This document shows positions 21,301-31,706 of a stretch of DNA of 64,000 nucleotides, piece after piece. Source of the stretch: Branchipolynoe longqiensis (taxonomy: Eukaryota; Annelida; Polychaeta; Phyllodocida; Polynoidae); assembly GCA_030323885.1 (NCBI GenBank), contig CM059190.1:88883865-88947864 (forward strand), read 5' to 3'. Each line of letters opens with the position of its first letter. Position 1 is the stretch's first letter. The notes under the pieces were generated by a model, which was not told the origin of the DNA, made no database searches, and was given only the letters and a program-made list of their open reading frames with translations. The position numbers were made by a program, and so were the translations under genes.

Positions 21301-21816
21301 CAGAAGGACACGCCCCCTATGTCATCACGCGCACAGGCAATGCCACGCCCCCCGGCAACCGTACCACCGGTGCGGAACAGGCGAATGGCACCAACGGGAA
21401 ATGTCCCCCGCCGTAACGAGTGCACACGGTGCGGGTATATACACACGAGAGAGGCCTGCCCTGCACAAGGAAAGCAGTGCATTACATGTCGGCGGATCGG
21501 GCATTTCGCTAAAGTTTGTAGAAGTGAACATGAAAACCATTTATTGATTGTTGACTACTTTTCAAAATATCCTGAAGTAATTAAATTGGTAAATACCACA
21601 ACGAGCGCAGTAATCGAGGGCATGAAAGAGTGTTTCGGCCAGCATGGCATACCAAAGGAAGTCGTTTCCGATAATGGACCACAGTTCGTAAGTGAGGAGT
21701 ACAGAAAATTTGCAGTGCAATATGGTTTTCAGTCAAATCGATCAAGTCCCTTATACCCGCGAAGTAATGGGCAAGCTGAAAGAGCAATACAAACTGTAAA
21801 AGCATTGTTAAAATAG
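21292..21816 (+). pseudogene. Fused nucleocapsid and integrase core
   Basis: The frame encodes a proline-rich linker and two zinc knuckles, CTRCGYIHTREAC (CX2CX3HX4C) and CITCRRIGHFAKVC (CX2CX4HX4C). It then passes directly into an integrase core at about 21540 (LLIVDYFSKYPEV). The catalytic residues are the D in VDYFSK, the D in SDNGPQF and the E in NGQAER, with 35 residues between the last two as in DDE integrases. A deletion joining Gag to Pol explains the fusion. It ends at a stop at 21814-21816. Confidence 0.85.
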
Positions 21817-22362
21817 GCCAAGGCAAATAACACAGATGTTAATCTAGCTTTATTAGCTTACCGAAATACCACCCTTGACATACTAAAAGCATCCCCAGCC
21901 CAGCTCCTTATGAGCAGGAGGCTAAGGTCAAATATACCTATGATACCGAAGTTATTGAAACCAGCAATACAAACAACACAACAGTTACAATTCAAATGTG
22001 TACAAAACAAACAGAAATACTACCATGACCGAAATGCGAAAAGACCGCATAATGAACTACAACAAAATGACCAAATACGATATATAAACCATGAAGGGGC
22101 ATGGAAAGAAGGCACAGTTGTAAATATAAACCACAGGAACAGACGAGATTATCTGATTAGAAATAGTGAAAATAGAATATTAAGAAGAAACAGAACTCTC
22201 ATTGTAAAGGAACAGAGGCTAGAGAAGAACATGCAAACCCGGTCAAAGGTAACAGCTGACAACCAATCAAAACATAAAAACACAGCCAAAGGACCAACAC
22301 CTGTTCCAAAGGCCACCGATCAATCAATAAAGAGTGCAATTAGGGCACCGTACACAACGTGA
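21817..22362 (+). pseudogene. Integrase C-terminal part
   Basis: After the stop, the same phase continues as LAYRNTTLDILKASPAQLLMSR, the typical region after the DDE core. A basic tail (YYHDRNAKRPHNELQQNDQI, EGAWKEGTVV) matches the Gypsy integrase GPY/F-like region. The open frame from 21910 runs to 22362. Confidence 0.8.
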
Positions 22363-22881
22363 TACGGCAGAGTAGTCAGGCCAAGCTGTAGGCTAAACGA
22401 TTGATGACGACTGAATGAAGTAAAAATATTGTAAATCCAAAATTGCAGTGAGAAGTGTATACGGATAAAATGTTTACGCCAAGATCTATTGATGTTAGAA
22501 TTAAGTTGAAAACAACCATAAAACATGTTGTTTTGGGGGTTTTTTGTTGTTGAGAAAGCGCAATATCGCGACAAAGGCAACAGCCACTAAAAAAAAAAAG
22601 ATTTAAAAAGAATAAAATATAATAAGAATAAGATAATGTAACAGAGAGCAAGGTAGTACATGTAGGATATGCCGAAATAGAGGTGGCATACGAGTGAAAA
22701 TCAAAACCATTGAACCAAATATATAATGTGATTGATTCTTTATCAACTGTATTGAAGGTCCTGTAAATGTGAATCACATTGTAACAAGCATAACTGGAAA
22801 ACAGATAGTTGTGTAAAAAGGTTTGATTTAATTTGATTATTATACAATGTCATGTTCGATTATACAATGTTGTTCCATTAT

Positions 22882-22892
22882 AAAAAGGGAGA
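22882..22892 (+). other. Polypurine tract
   Basis: AAAAAGGGAGA lies immediately before the 3' LTR, the expected plus-strand primer site. Confidence 0.8.
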
Positions 22893-23045
22893 TGTGATGT
22901 ATGGACACACCGGTCTATGTATGGGAGTGGGGAACCAGTGACAGGTCATGTGATGAAGCAACAAGGAAAACAGTGAGCCAATAAACTTCACTTGCTATCC
23001 TGAGTCACAGCCGTCAACGTCTTGTTACTTCTACGGGATCTTACA
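22893..23045 (+). repeat. 3' LTR
   Basis: Same length as the 5' LTR, with three substitutions (GCGAC/GTGAC, GGTAAAC/GGAAAAC, CTTCCTA/CTTGCTA), about 2% divergence. Confidence 0.92.
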
Positions 23046-23062
23046 CGCTCTACTGATTCGTG

Positions 23063-24845
23063 GAAGCAGGGAGAAGCAAAAACTTGCCATGCAGGGAGAT
23101 TTTTTTTTTGTGGCGAGAGGAGAGGTGGAAGCGAGGACTTGAGGGAGTCATTTATCTCATGATTAGTGGTTTTTGGTGAAGGTTTTATTCAAATATTTCT
23201 TCTTAAAAATAAATAATAAAAATTGCCAAGATTGCATATAGTCACCATAACCCGGTAGCCCAAAGGCTACATTATTTGTTATTACTTTTTTGTAGATGTG
23301 TATGTGTTGGTTGGTTGTTGGGGTGGGCTTTTTTTTTTAAATAAAAAAAAGGGATGTGTGCTTCCAAATCAAAATCTAGACTTCCCTAAATTGGCTAAAA
23401 CAGTGTCAGCTAAAATTCGATGCCGATATCGAATTGGGGAAGGGCTACGAAACTAATTTCCTTGATCAGTTAGTTATCACTACGCAGTTCTAAACAGAAA
23501 TGAGGGATTCGCCATACAGAATTCGTCCATGCTAGACTGAGTTTGACAGTCACATAACTCGCCAGTAACCGAAGCATTCGGCCTCCGCACCGTGCTCTGC
23601 CCATGTGTCAAGCATGACCTAATTCACTACTGACAATGTGTGACCTACTTTCAGCCCGAAGCAGATTCTACATTGGGCGACAATACCCCAGTCACACTAT
23701 GCTTACGACCACACAAAAAATGGGTGGTTGCAAAACCATAAGCATATTCATCGCTGGAAGGAGCGGGACAACCAGCCACGTTTGAACTCGTTTGAGCCGG
23801 TTTGAACTTGCCGGAAATAGACTTTCCTCTTCTCGTCTTCGCGAGAACTCAGTGAAGTAGATTAGTTTTCCGCATTATTGATAGATTATAGAACAGAAAT
23901 ACTTGACAATAAAAATTAACTTTGTTTTTTAATGCAAATGGCGGCCCCCATAAGGGGCAGCCATTTGCAATCGAAAAGAACAGCTCTGATTGGCTCAAAT
24001 TATGGAAAGATTCCATTATTTTGTTAGTAGTTTCTTGTTCAGACATAGTTACACATATATATATATGTATTTTTTGCACAGATTAAAGTGCTTGAAGTAT
24101 ATTTTTAATTTATCTACATCGACTTCTGTTTAAATCACACAATATCAGGACTTAAAGAATGGGAAACTATTCCTGCAAGGGTATGCTCAATATGGGACAG
24201 TGGTCACCCATTTTTCCTCCTTTCCTCGGTGTGGACCCTTCTCTGCAAAACGGTCACAAGTGGTTGTAAAATGGTCGCAAAGCGGTCCTTTGTGAACGCC
24301 GACCTCAAGGCAACCATTTTGATCGCAAGTACAAAGTTACTCTAACCATGACACTGACAATATAACATGTACACCCTGTTATCTCTCAATGCTGTTGGGT
24401 AACAGCGCTAGAAATTTGATAATGGAAATGACCTGGTCCGATACCACTTTTATCATATATATATATAGCTAATATCTCTGGGCATTGCAATGAACACACA
24501 TATATAGAAAGTGTATTATCGGTACGGGACATGGGCATTAAACTAAAGTAGTGTTATTTGCCACATATTAGTTGCAAACAAGAGTAAAATAACTACGATT
24601 ATGCATGACCGAAAGTTGAATGCTTTGGTACTGACAGTGACATAAGATTATTCATACCAACAGGAGGGAAATAGCTGCTATAAAGTTGAAAATGGTTAAA
24701 AATAAACAGTACTGTTACTTGGAAAACTATTTTACCAAAATGCATTCGAAGATCTCATCATTTTAATAAATACACTAATTTAGCAAAAGGAGAAGAAATT
24801 GCTTCTCTTCGGGTCACGTGGTATTAACTAAGCAGCACCCTACAT
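23063..24845. other. Intergenic, no gene; one Harbinger-like terminus
   Basis: The text at 23684 (TACCCCAGTCACAC) equals the TIR of the MITE at 10314, but I found no opposite end, so it is probably truncated. The rest is AT-rich without coding signal. Confidence 0.5.
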
Positions 24846-25044
24846 CTTACAGCTGCATAGTCCGATAAAGCATCACATTTTCAGAACCAAAACAATTATT
24901 TAGATTTGATTCTATATATTTCACATAGAATTTAGATACTAACACACGTATTGCCGTATAGAAGGGAATACTGAGGCAATTTAATAGAACCTGTTACTGC
25001 AGAAGCTTATGGTGTCAGAATTCATGCTTGCCAATACTAATTTT

Positions 25045-25372
25045 GGTTGGTTGTTTGAGTTTTATGTCCCAGCAATATCTAAGGTCATATTAGGACAGGT
25101 AACAACTTGTGACAGTGCACACTCATGGTGACTTTAAAATGCTGCCTCACTGAGGAATTAGGCTGCAGGCACCATGACCCAATATCCCACTCAGACACAT
25201 TATCATGATACTGACACCAATCCTTGCACTATCCTATTGATGCTGAACGCCAGGCTAGGAAACCACAAGTATCAATTTAATAAGTCATTGGTCTGACTCG
25301 ACTGGGAACCAAACTCCCAACCTTCCGCACGGGAGGCCCATGCTCTACTGATTAGACCACTGCACCCTGTAA
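25045..25372 (-). mobile_element. SINE-A copy, full length, alternative tRNA head
   Basis: A 9-bp target duplication ACTAATTTT lies at 25036-25044 and 25373-25381. The head (minus strand GTGGTCTAATCAGTAGAGC) is of the second type, with GGGAGTTTGGTTCCC as B box. Confidence 0.88.
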
Positions 25373-25430
25373 ACTAATTTTAAATGTTAATATTTCAAAT
25401 AACTAAAAAGTTAGCCATTTAAAATAAGTT

Positions 25431-26092
25431 CATCATCATCATGCTGTCGGTCGCGATGTGACAAAGACTGCTTTCATTACTTGACTGCCGCTCTCCATTT
25501 AGCTCTCTGCTGTGAGAGTGATGTCCATGAGTCGGACTTAATGTCTCTCAGCTTCAGGTTTCTCTTGATGGTATCCTTGAACCGGAGACGAGGGCGCCCT
25601 CTCTTTCTGTAACCAGAAGGCAGTTGAGAATAGAGGATTTGCCTTGTTAGCCTGTCTGATGACATCCTGATGAGGTGTCCAGTCCACAGGAGATTCTTTT
25701 TGATCAGAAGATCTTCCATAGAGGGCAGCCCCGTCCGTTTGAGTATTTATTTCATGAAAGCTGCCTGCAAAAGTGTTGAAGTGCTGCTGGCTTTTGCAAG
25801 TTACCAGCGGCACTCTGGTAACTTGGGGAGCAAATAGAGGTTTCACACCGGCAAGAACATGTCCAGACAGGCGCAAAACTATTTGTCCCTGCAGTGGCTG
25901 GTTGGGAGATGTTGGGAGTTCCATACATCAACCGTCCTTAATGTTGCCACAGTCACATCGTTTTCTGTTTGGGGTTTGCTCCCTTAGCCTTTGGTTCTGT
26001 CAAGAACCTGTAACACAAGGCAGTGGTTTACAACTCTGCATGGCAGGGGCGTCAAACTCCCTGAGGTATTGCAATACCTGCATACCTGCATA
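25431..26092 (-). mobile_element. Short non-autonomous retroposon with LINE-derived part
   Basis: An 11-bp target duplication TAAAATAAGTT lies at 25420-25430 and 26093-26103. The minus-strand 3' end is a (GAT)n tail. The 25477-25719 frame encodes a LINE RT C-terminus (LWTGHLIRM, then a KRGRPRLRFKD basic block). The 5' part matches the copy at 62347-62745, which begins at the same point. Confidence 0.8.
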
Positions 26093-26271
26093 TAAAATAA
26101 GTTACTTCAAGCTAAAAGTAAGGTAGATTATAATAATCAATTTAATATATGTATATCAGAAAAGTGACAGAAACTCAAAACCTATCGGACTATGCAACTT
26201 TAGCCAAAGCTCGACACAGCTAAAAAAAACATGTTGCACTCTGGGTAATATGCTCCAGTTTCAGGGTCTAA

Positions 26272-26809
26272 TAGCCATGTCACACTACGATGTATCTCGC
26301 CGGCATGCCGCCAAAGCGCAAAATCACTTTTAATCGTCGAGAGACGTCAAACTTTTCGGGGTGAGCGCAACGTATTGGTAGCATGCGGCCGACGTTGTGA
26401 GAAAAAAAACTAAAAAGTTTGGCACAGCGTCTTGATATGTATGACCTTAGATGTTGCTAGGATGTAAAACAACAAGACAAAAAAAGCAACAGTTTGGCGC
26501 AACGTGTGGGACCGACCCTCACGTGTGCACGGCATCTGCCTAGCGTTCGCATAATGTTATTCCAGCGATGTCGATGTGCTTCTGATGTCACCATAATATT
26601 GGCACCCACGCGTTGTCGCACGTCAAAAGTTTTGTGCAAGCATAAAACTTTGTCGATACCCTGACGCGCGTCGCCGACTGTCACCATCCATCAACATCTA
26701 CCACCGCGTGCCTGCGCGCGTAACGCTTCCAGGCGTCTCCCGACGTTTCGCCAAAAAATTACACACGTCGACACGCGTTGGCGAGAAACGTCATAATGTG
26801 ACAGCACCA
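26272..26809. mobile_element. Harbinger-like MITE
   Basis: Target duplication TAA (26269-26271 and 26810-26812). Ends TAGCCATGTCACACTACG and TGGTGCTGTCACATTATG are related to the element at 31707. A SINE-A tail fragment lies inside at about 26430-26478. Confidence 0.7.
26430..26478 (+). mobile_element. SINE-A 3' fragment
   Basis: TATGACCTTAGATGTTGCTA then GGATGTAAAACAACAA is the SINE-A tail alone. Confidence 0.75.
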
Positions 26810-26984
26810 TAAGGTCCGGGTTGATTTACTATGTCATGGTGACCTCGTTAATAATAGTCATATTACATTAGTATGTGACATGATATAAACAATGACAGAT
26901 TTGCGACCTGGTCGTCGTTACGCGTGTTCTAAGCAAATAATTGTTGCTCGTTTATACAAGAAGAGATGACACCAAAGGCTCTGG

Positions 26985-27303
26985 AGTTTTACGTCCTGGC
27001 AATATCTAAGGTCATATCAGGATGTGAACTGACTTGTGACAGTGCACACTCATGGCGACTTTATAATACTGCCCCACTGGGAAATCAGGCCACTGGTTCC
27101 ATGACCAGATATCCCACTCAGTCACATTATCCTGACACTGAGCTAACCAGTCCTTGCCCTATCCTATTAACATCAAACATTCCCAGGCTAGGAAGCGACA
27201 AGTATCAATTTGATAAGTCATTGGTTTGACTCGACCGGCAACCGAATTCCTGATCTCCCACACGCGAAACCCGCGCTCTACCGATTCGGCCACACAGCCC
27301 TGT
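26985..27303 (-). mobile_element. SINE-A copy
   Basis: Tail, body and second-type head are present (GGCCGAATCGGTAGAGC on the minus strand near 27280-27296). Confidence 0.85.
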
Positions 27304-27466
27304 CCACTATGCTCTGATAAATGAGGTCAAGTTATTACTGCATATATATATATATGGAGCAGCGGAAGGTGGAACACGAATTAGTCAGATTGTGATCCCC
27401 TTTCTTCTGCTGGAAGGTCAACATTTCACACTAAGCTGATGATAGAACTTGCAATACAGGTATTCC

Positions 27467-28060
27467 TAGATGAAAGATTCACTCCGTACTGCTGCGGTAG
27501 CCACAGGAGGGGTGAAGAACATACCCTAGAGAAAAGCTGGTGAAATATTTCGACATGCAGGGTAAATGAACAGAGCTGATAAATTCTTAATTTAAGAAGC
27601 AAAATATATTCTTTATGTACGTCCTCATAGTTACCCGCTACTTTTGTGTTGAAAAATATTATAAAACATGTAGTTTAATGGACTTTAAAAGTGAAATTGA
27701 CAGCATGCTACGGTCACCACCATGTCTTTTTGCATTCTCTGTCATTTCACCAACTCTGTGCCGATACAAGTAGCCATCTAATACTGGAACCAGAGATGAC
27801 TCCTGTCCAACTAAAACTCTTCTCCCGATTAACTGTGCCATTCACCTATACAGACGTAATCTTATCTAAGGCTGCACAACTCCTCTGTACCCCTACGTTT
27901 AGATCTAAAACTGCGTTTGGACAAAACGTATTGCGCTCCCGGCACACTGCTTGCATTCCGCATACAACCTCGTTTAGGCTAAACGGCCGATTGATTCGAT
28001 CCATCGAAAAATCGCCCGTTTTAGCATGGTGCATTTAGTGCCAAGTAAGGGGTTGCACTA
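27467..28060. mobile_element. 594-bp element with 9-bp target duplication
   Basis: AGGTATTCC is duplicated perfectly at 27458-27466 and 28061-28069. The left end TAGATGAAAGATTCACTCCG matches the TIR of the 5.5-kb element at 52057. Interior 27640-27790 is the reverse complement of 57280-57420. The right end (TAGTGCAACCCC read inward) is only weakly similar. No transposase is encoded. Confidence 0.7.
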
Positions 28061-28151
28061 AGGTATTCCAAGTCCTGCTGGTCTCTCAGGAAGAACTGAC
28101 AGTTGCGACCCATTAGGCCGAGTCACAGCGACAGTTTTACACCATGAGGAT

Positions 28152-28766
28152 TGTTGTTGTTTTACGTCCTAGCAACATCTAAGGTCATATCAGGACAGGT
28201 ACCCACTTGAGACTGTGCACTCATGGCGACTTTAAATTATAGTGCTGTCCCACTGGGAAACCAGGCCATCGGCACCATGACCTGGTATCCCACTCGGTCA
28301 CATTATCCTGACACTGAGCACACCAGTCCTTGCCCTGTCCTAATAATGCAGAGCGCCAGGCTAGGAAGCAACAAGTAACAATTTTTAAGTCATTGGTTTC
28401 AATTTTTAAGTCATTGGTTTGACTCGAGAAGGGTTTGAACCCACGACCCCATGATCTACTAGCATGGGAGACGGACGCTCTAATAGCTGGTGCGCACCTC
28501 CCGTTTACGATTCGCGTGCTAAAACTGACTGCGACTCACGACCCGTTTACGACTTAAAACTGGCCGATTCATTTTTCGAATCTTATAAGATTCCAGTTTT
28601 AAGCCCTAAAACTGAGTTTTAAGTCGCGAATCGCAAGGCTCTGGTGTGCGCGGGGGTCGCACACCTAACGACTAAAACCCAGTTTTATGCGCGAAACGGG
28701 CAGTTTTAGGTCGTAAACGGGAGGTGTGCGCCAGCCATAACTCATTCGGCCATCCCGTCTGGTTGC
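28152..28766 (-). mobile_element. SINE-A copy containing a Harbinger-like MITE
   Basis: A 12-bp target duplication CACCATGAGGAT lies at 28140-28151 and 28767-28778. The A box in the head is split by the MITE at 28484-28737. A short internal duplication around CAATTTTTAAGTCATTGG lies at 28379-28418. Confidence 0.88.
28484..28737. mobile_element. Harbinger-like MITE, 254 bp
   Basis: Target TAA is duplicated at 28481-28483 and 28738-28740. TIRs are 27 bp with three mismatches, sharing GCACACCTCCCGTTTACGA or its variant. The interior has further inverted AAAACTG/CAGTTTT blocks. Confidence 0.88.
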
Positions 28767-28902
28767 CACCATGAGGATGGGCATGGGCATGGGGGGGGTG
28801 AATACACATAGGGGTCATTCAAATATTACTTAATGCTTAGGGGGTGGGTCCTAGAGTTATGTGACTTTACAAGGGGTGAGCGAGGGGGGGGGGGGAGCAT
28901 TA

Positions 28903-29070
28903 AAGTTGCACAGTCCGATGGTTTGGAATTTCTATCATTTTTCTGTGATAAATACTGTCGTGGGCGTGATGAAAATGGGAAATATTGCACCTAGAGTGGG
29001 ACTCGAACCCACATCTCTTTGAATTCCGGGCCAGTGTGCTCCCTGGTACAACACACTACCCACGCCTACC
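28903..29070. repeat. Family M left end followed by a tRNA-like segment
   Basis: TTAAAGTTGCACAGTCCGAT starts at about 28903. On the minus strand, 28990-29072 has GGGTTCGAGTCCCAC, a perfect B-box pattern, with an A-box-like stretch upstream. The acceptor arms do not pair well, so I treat it as a tRNA-derived repeat, not a functional tRNA gene. Confidence 0.4.
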
Positions 29071-29102
29071 TGTCTATACTGCTCCTTGCCTGAGAGGTCA
29101 GT

Positions 29103-29437
29103 TTATTTGTTTGTTGTTTTATGTCCTAGCAACATCTAAGGTCATATCAGGATGGGTACCGACTTGTGACAGTACGCACTCATGGCGGTTTTATAGTGCT
29201 GCCCCACTTTGAAATCAGGCCACTGGCACCATGACCCACTATCCCACTCAGTCACATTATCCTGATACTGAGCTAACCAGTCCTTGCCCTATCCTAATAA
29301 TGCCGAGCACCTGGCTAGGAAGCGACAAGTATCAATTTTTAAGTCATTGGTTTGACTCGACCGGGAACCGAACTCGCGAACTCGCGATCTTCCGCAGGCG
29401 AGGCCTGTGCTCTCCCGATTCAACCAACGCGCCCGGT
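29103..29437 (-). mobile_element. SINE-A copy, full length
   Basis: A perfect 14-bp target duplication CCTGAGAGGTCAGT lies at 29089-29102 and 29438-29451. Tail TTTGTTGTTTTATGTCC and a second-type head are present. Confidence 0.92.
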
Positions 29438-29504
29438 CCTGAGAGGTCAGTGTAGACCACTTCAATATATTGAGTTGAGTATTATACTCTACCTTACCTT
29501 AGTT

Positions 29505-29812
29505 TGATTGCTTGGTTGGTTGTTAGAGTTTTAGGTCCTTGCAACATCTAAGGTCATATCAGGATAGGTACCGACTTGGGACTGGACATTCATGGTGACT
29601 TTATAGTGCTGCCACACTGGGAAATCAGGCTGCCGGCACCATGACCCGATATCCCACTCAGTCACATTATCCTGACACTGAGCTAACAAGTCCTTGCCCT
29701 ATCCTATTAATGCCAAGCGCCGGGCTAGGAAGCGAAAAGTATCAATTTGATAAGTCATTGGTTTGATTCGACCGGGACCCGATCTCCCGCACTCGAGGCC
29801 TATTCTCTACCA
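29505..29812 (-). mobile_element. SINE-A copy, head truncated
   Basis: Tail and body are complete; the copy ends in the head near TATTCTCTACC, next to family M element 29817. Confidence 0.8.
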
Positions 29813-29816
29813 AAAC

Positions 29817-30174
29817 TTAAAGCTGCATAGTCCGATGAAATATAAAATTTTCAAAACTAAACCAATTATCTAGATTTGATTTTACATACCTAACTTAGAT
29901 ACAGATGCACTTATTAAGCATTTGTTTCTGCATAGAAGGCAATACTGAATCAATTTAACAGAACTTGTTACTGCAGAAGTCTATGGTGTCAGAGTTTTGG
30001 CAAGCTTGTCAAAACTAATTTTCCATGTTTGCACTCAAAATATCTAAAAAGTTGACCATTTAAAATAAAAGACACTTTGAACTAATGTAAAGTAGATACT
30101 AGTGATCGATCTAATATATTTATCTCAGAAAAGATACAGAAATTCAAAACCATCGGACTATGCAACTTTAAGTA
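29817..30174. mobile_element. Family M MITE, complete
   Basis: Ends are TTAAAGCTGCATAGTCCGAT and ATCGGACTATGCAACTTTAA. If TTAA is the target, the element obeys a piggyBac-like or Kolobok-like target rule. About 350 bp, AT-rich, no coding frame. Confidence 0.75.
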
Positions 30175-30800
30175 TGGTAGATTATAATGATCAGCTTAAT
30201 ATATTTATCTACAACAAAATACAAACGCCCAAAACCATTGGACCATTTATAATAAAAGCCCCGTTAAATTAAAGCAATGTAGATTATAACAATCAGCCTA
30301 ATATAATTTTTTTTAAATATGGCATAAACTCAAAACCAGTATGAATCAAATCCATCCCCCGCAAAAAAAAAAGATATAGAAACCCCCATTGGGCTGCAAT
30401 TTCAAATGGGAACAACTTTTGTTCTTCCCCCCCCCCCCACCCCTCCCCCCCCCCCCCCCCCCCCCCCCCACCCCCCTCCATCGCGTGCCTTCCGAGGGGA
30501 AAAAACCCAAAGCCTCATCGCTCTCTCTCTCTGAATGACACAACGCGCCGGGCCTGACACTGTGTTGGACAAATTCCAGCCACTGGCCCGACCTGGCCCC
30601 GAGCCCTCCCCGGGACAGTCTGCATGACATCATCTGTGTCGAGCGCGCCCTCCCACCGGGCATCCCGCCCGCCATCCGTCGTCCGCCGGCCTCCCGCCCA
30701 CCTCCCACCTCCCGCCGCATCCAGCCTGCCGCCCGCCCTCAACTCGGCGCCCGGCTGAATCGGTTATACTAACAGCGCAAGTTGGTATTCACATGCGCTA
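30175..30800. other. Poly-C tract and GC-rich CpG-containing stretch
   Basis: A C-run lies at about 30428-30470. Positions 30530-30765 are strongly C/G-rich with many CpG sites, which could be a CpG island or degenerate low-complexity DNA. No exon is supported. Confidence 0.45.
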
Positions 30801-30804
30801 GGCT

Positions 30805-31245
30805 AGATTGGTTGATTGGTTGATTGGTTGGTTGTTGGAGCTTTACGTCCTGGCAACATCTAAGGTCATGTCAGGATGGGGGGTTTGTTAGTTGGTTGGT
30901 TGGTTGTTGGATTTTACGTCCTGGCAATATATAAGGTCATATCAGGACGGGTACCAACTTATGACAGTGCACACTCATAGTGAGGTAGCACTATAAAGTC
31001 GCTATGAGTCATAGCGACTTTATAGTGCTACCTCACTTTGAGACCAGACCACCATGACCTGATATCCAACTCAGTCACATTATCCTGACACTGAGCTAAC
31101 CAGTCCTTTCCCTATCCTATTAATTCCAAGTGCCAGGCTAGGAAGTGACAAGTACCAATTTTATAAGTCATTGGCTTGACTCGACCGGGAATCGATCCCA
31201 ATCGTCTGCACGGGAAGCCTGCGCTCTACTGATTCGGCCACCACG
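30805..31245 (-). mobile_element. SINE-A with duplicated tail and an internal palindrome
   Basis: A tail fragment (30805-30885) precedes a full minus-strand copy. At about 30984-31042 a near-perfect palindrome with a one-base centre is formed by an inverted duplication of the SINE segment AGCACTATAAAGTCGCTATG. Confidence 0.8.
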
Positions 31246-31485
31246 TACGGTCCCATGCGGAAGGGTCGTGGGTTCGAAAACCCGATCGAGTCAAACAATG
31301 ACTTGCAGAACTGATACTTGTCCCTATCTAGCCCACTGGTGCTTGGCGTTAATATAATAGGATAGGGCAAGGACTGGTCAGTATGAATGTAATTGGGTGC
31401 CATATCGAGCCGTGGTCTCAATGACCATGTCTCCCAGTTGGGGCAGCACTATAAAGTTATCATATGGATGCACTGTCGCAAGTCG
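31246..31485 (+). mobile_element. SINE-A copy, opposite strand
   Basis: The B box GTGGGTTCGAAAACC and body run to CACTGTCGCAAGTCGGTG, then pass into a GAAA microsatellite. It abuts the previous copy head to head. Confidence 0.8.
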
Positions 31486-31637
31486 GTGAAAGAAAGAATG
31501 AAGGAAAGAGGGAAAGAAGGAAAGAAGGAAAGAAAGAAGGAAAGAAAGAACGACAGACAGACAGACAGAAAGAACAAAAGAAAGAAGGAAGGAAAGAAGG
31601 AAAGAAAGAAAGAAAGAAAGCAAGAAAGAAAGAAGCA
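31484..31637 (+). repeat. Purine microsatellite (GAAA/GGAA)n with (GACA)n
   Basis: Mostly AAAG/GAAGG units, with (GACA)n at about 31552-31568. Confidence 0.9.
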
Positions 31638-31706
31638 TATCGACCACTTCATAAGGTGAGACTTTGTCTTAGCCGATTCCGGTCACATCCATATGAGCAT
31701 CAATAA

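Larger units (their letters stand above)
20533..23045 (+). mobile_element. Gypsy-type LTR retrotransposon, internally deleted
   Basis: Two 153-bp LTRs bracket a short interior, with a 5-bp target duplication CGCTC (20528-20532 and 23046-23050). The interior holds Gag, then an abrupt join to integrase; protease, RT and RNase H are missing. The PBS fits tRNA-Leu. The double zinc knuckle and PBS resemble the Mag/Steamer-like lineage of Gypsy elements in marine invertebrates. The LTRs differ at three positions, so insertion is fairly recent. The copy could move only with help. Confidence 0.9.
24850..26203. mobile_element. MITE with TTAA-like ends (family M), split by two insertions
   Basis: Left end AGCTGCATAGTCCGAT and right end ATCGGACTATGCAACTTTA match the complete copies at 29817-30174 and 41353-41712. 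A SINE-A (25045-25372) and a short retroposon (25431-26092) lie inside, each with its own target duplication. Confidence 0.75.

Noticed and set aside
20533..23045. Endogenous retrovirus with envelope
   Set aside because: No envelope frame lies between integrase and the 3' LTR; the short LTRs and zinc-knuckle type fit a Gypsy retrotransposon.
30293..30742. Glycine/arginine-rich frames
   Set aside because: They cross a poly-C run and low-complexity GC-rich DNA; no splice or homology support.
31378..31706. Open frames rich in KER or FLS at 31.4-31.7 kb
   Set aside because: They are translations of the GAAA/GGAA microsatellite.
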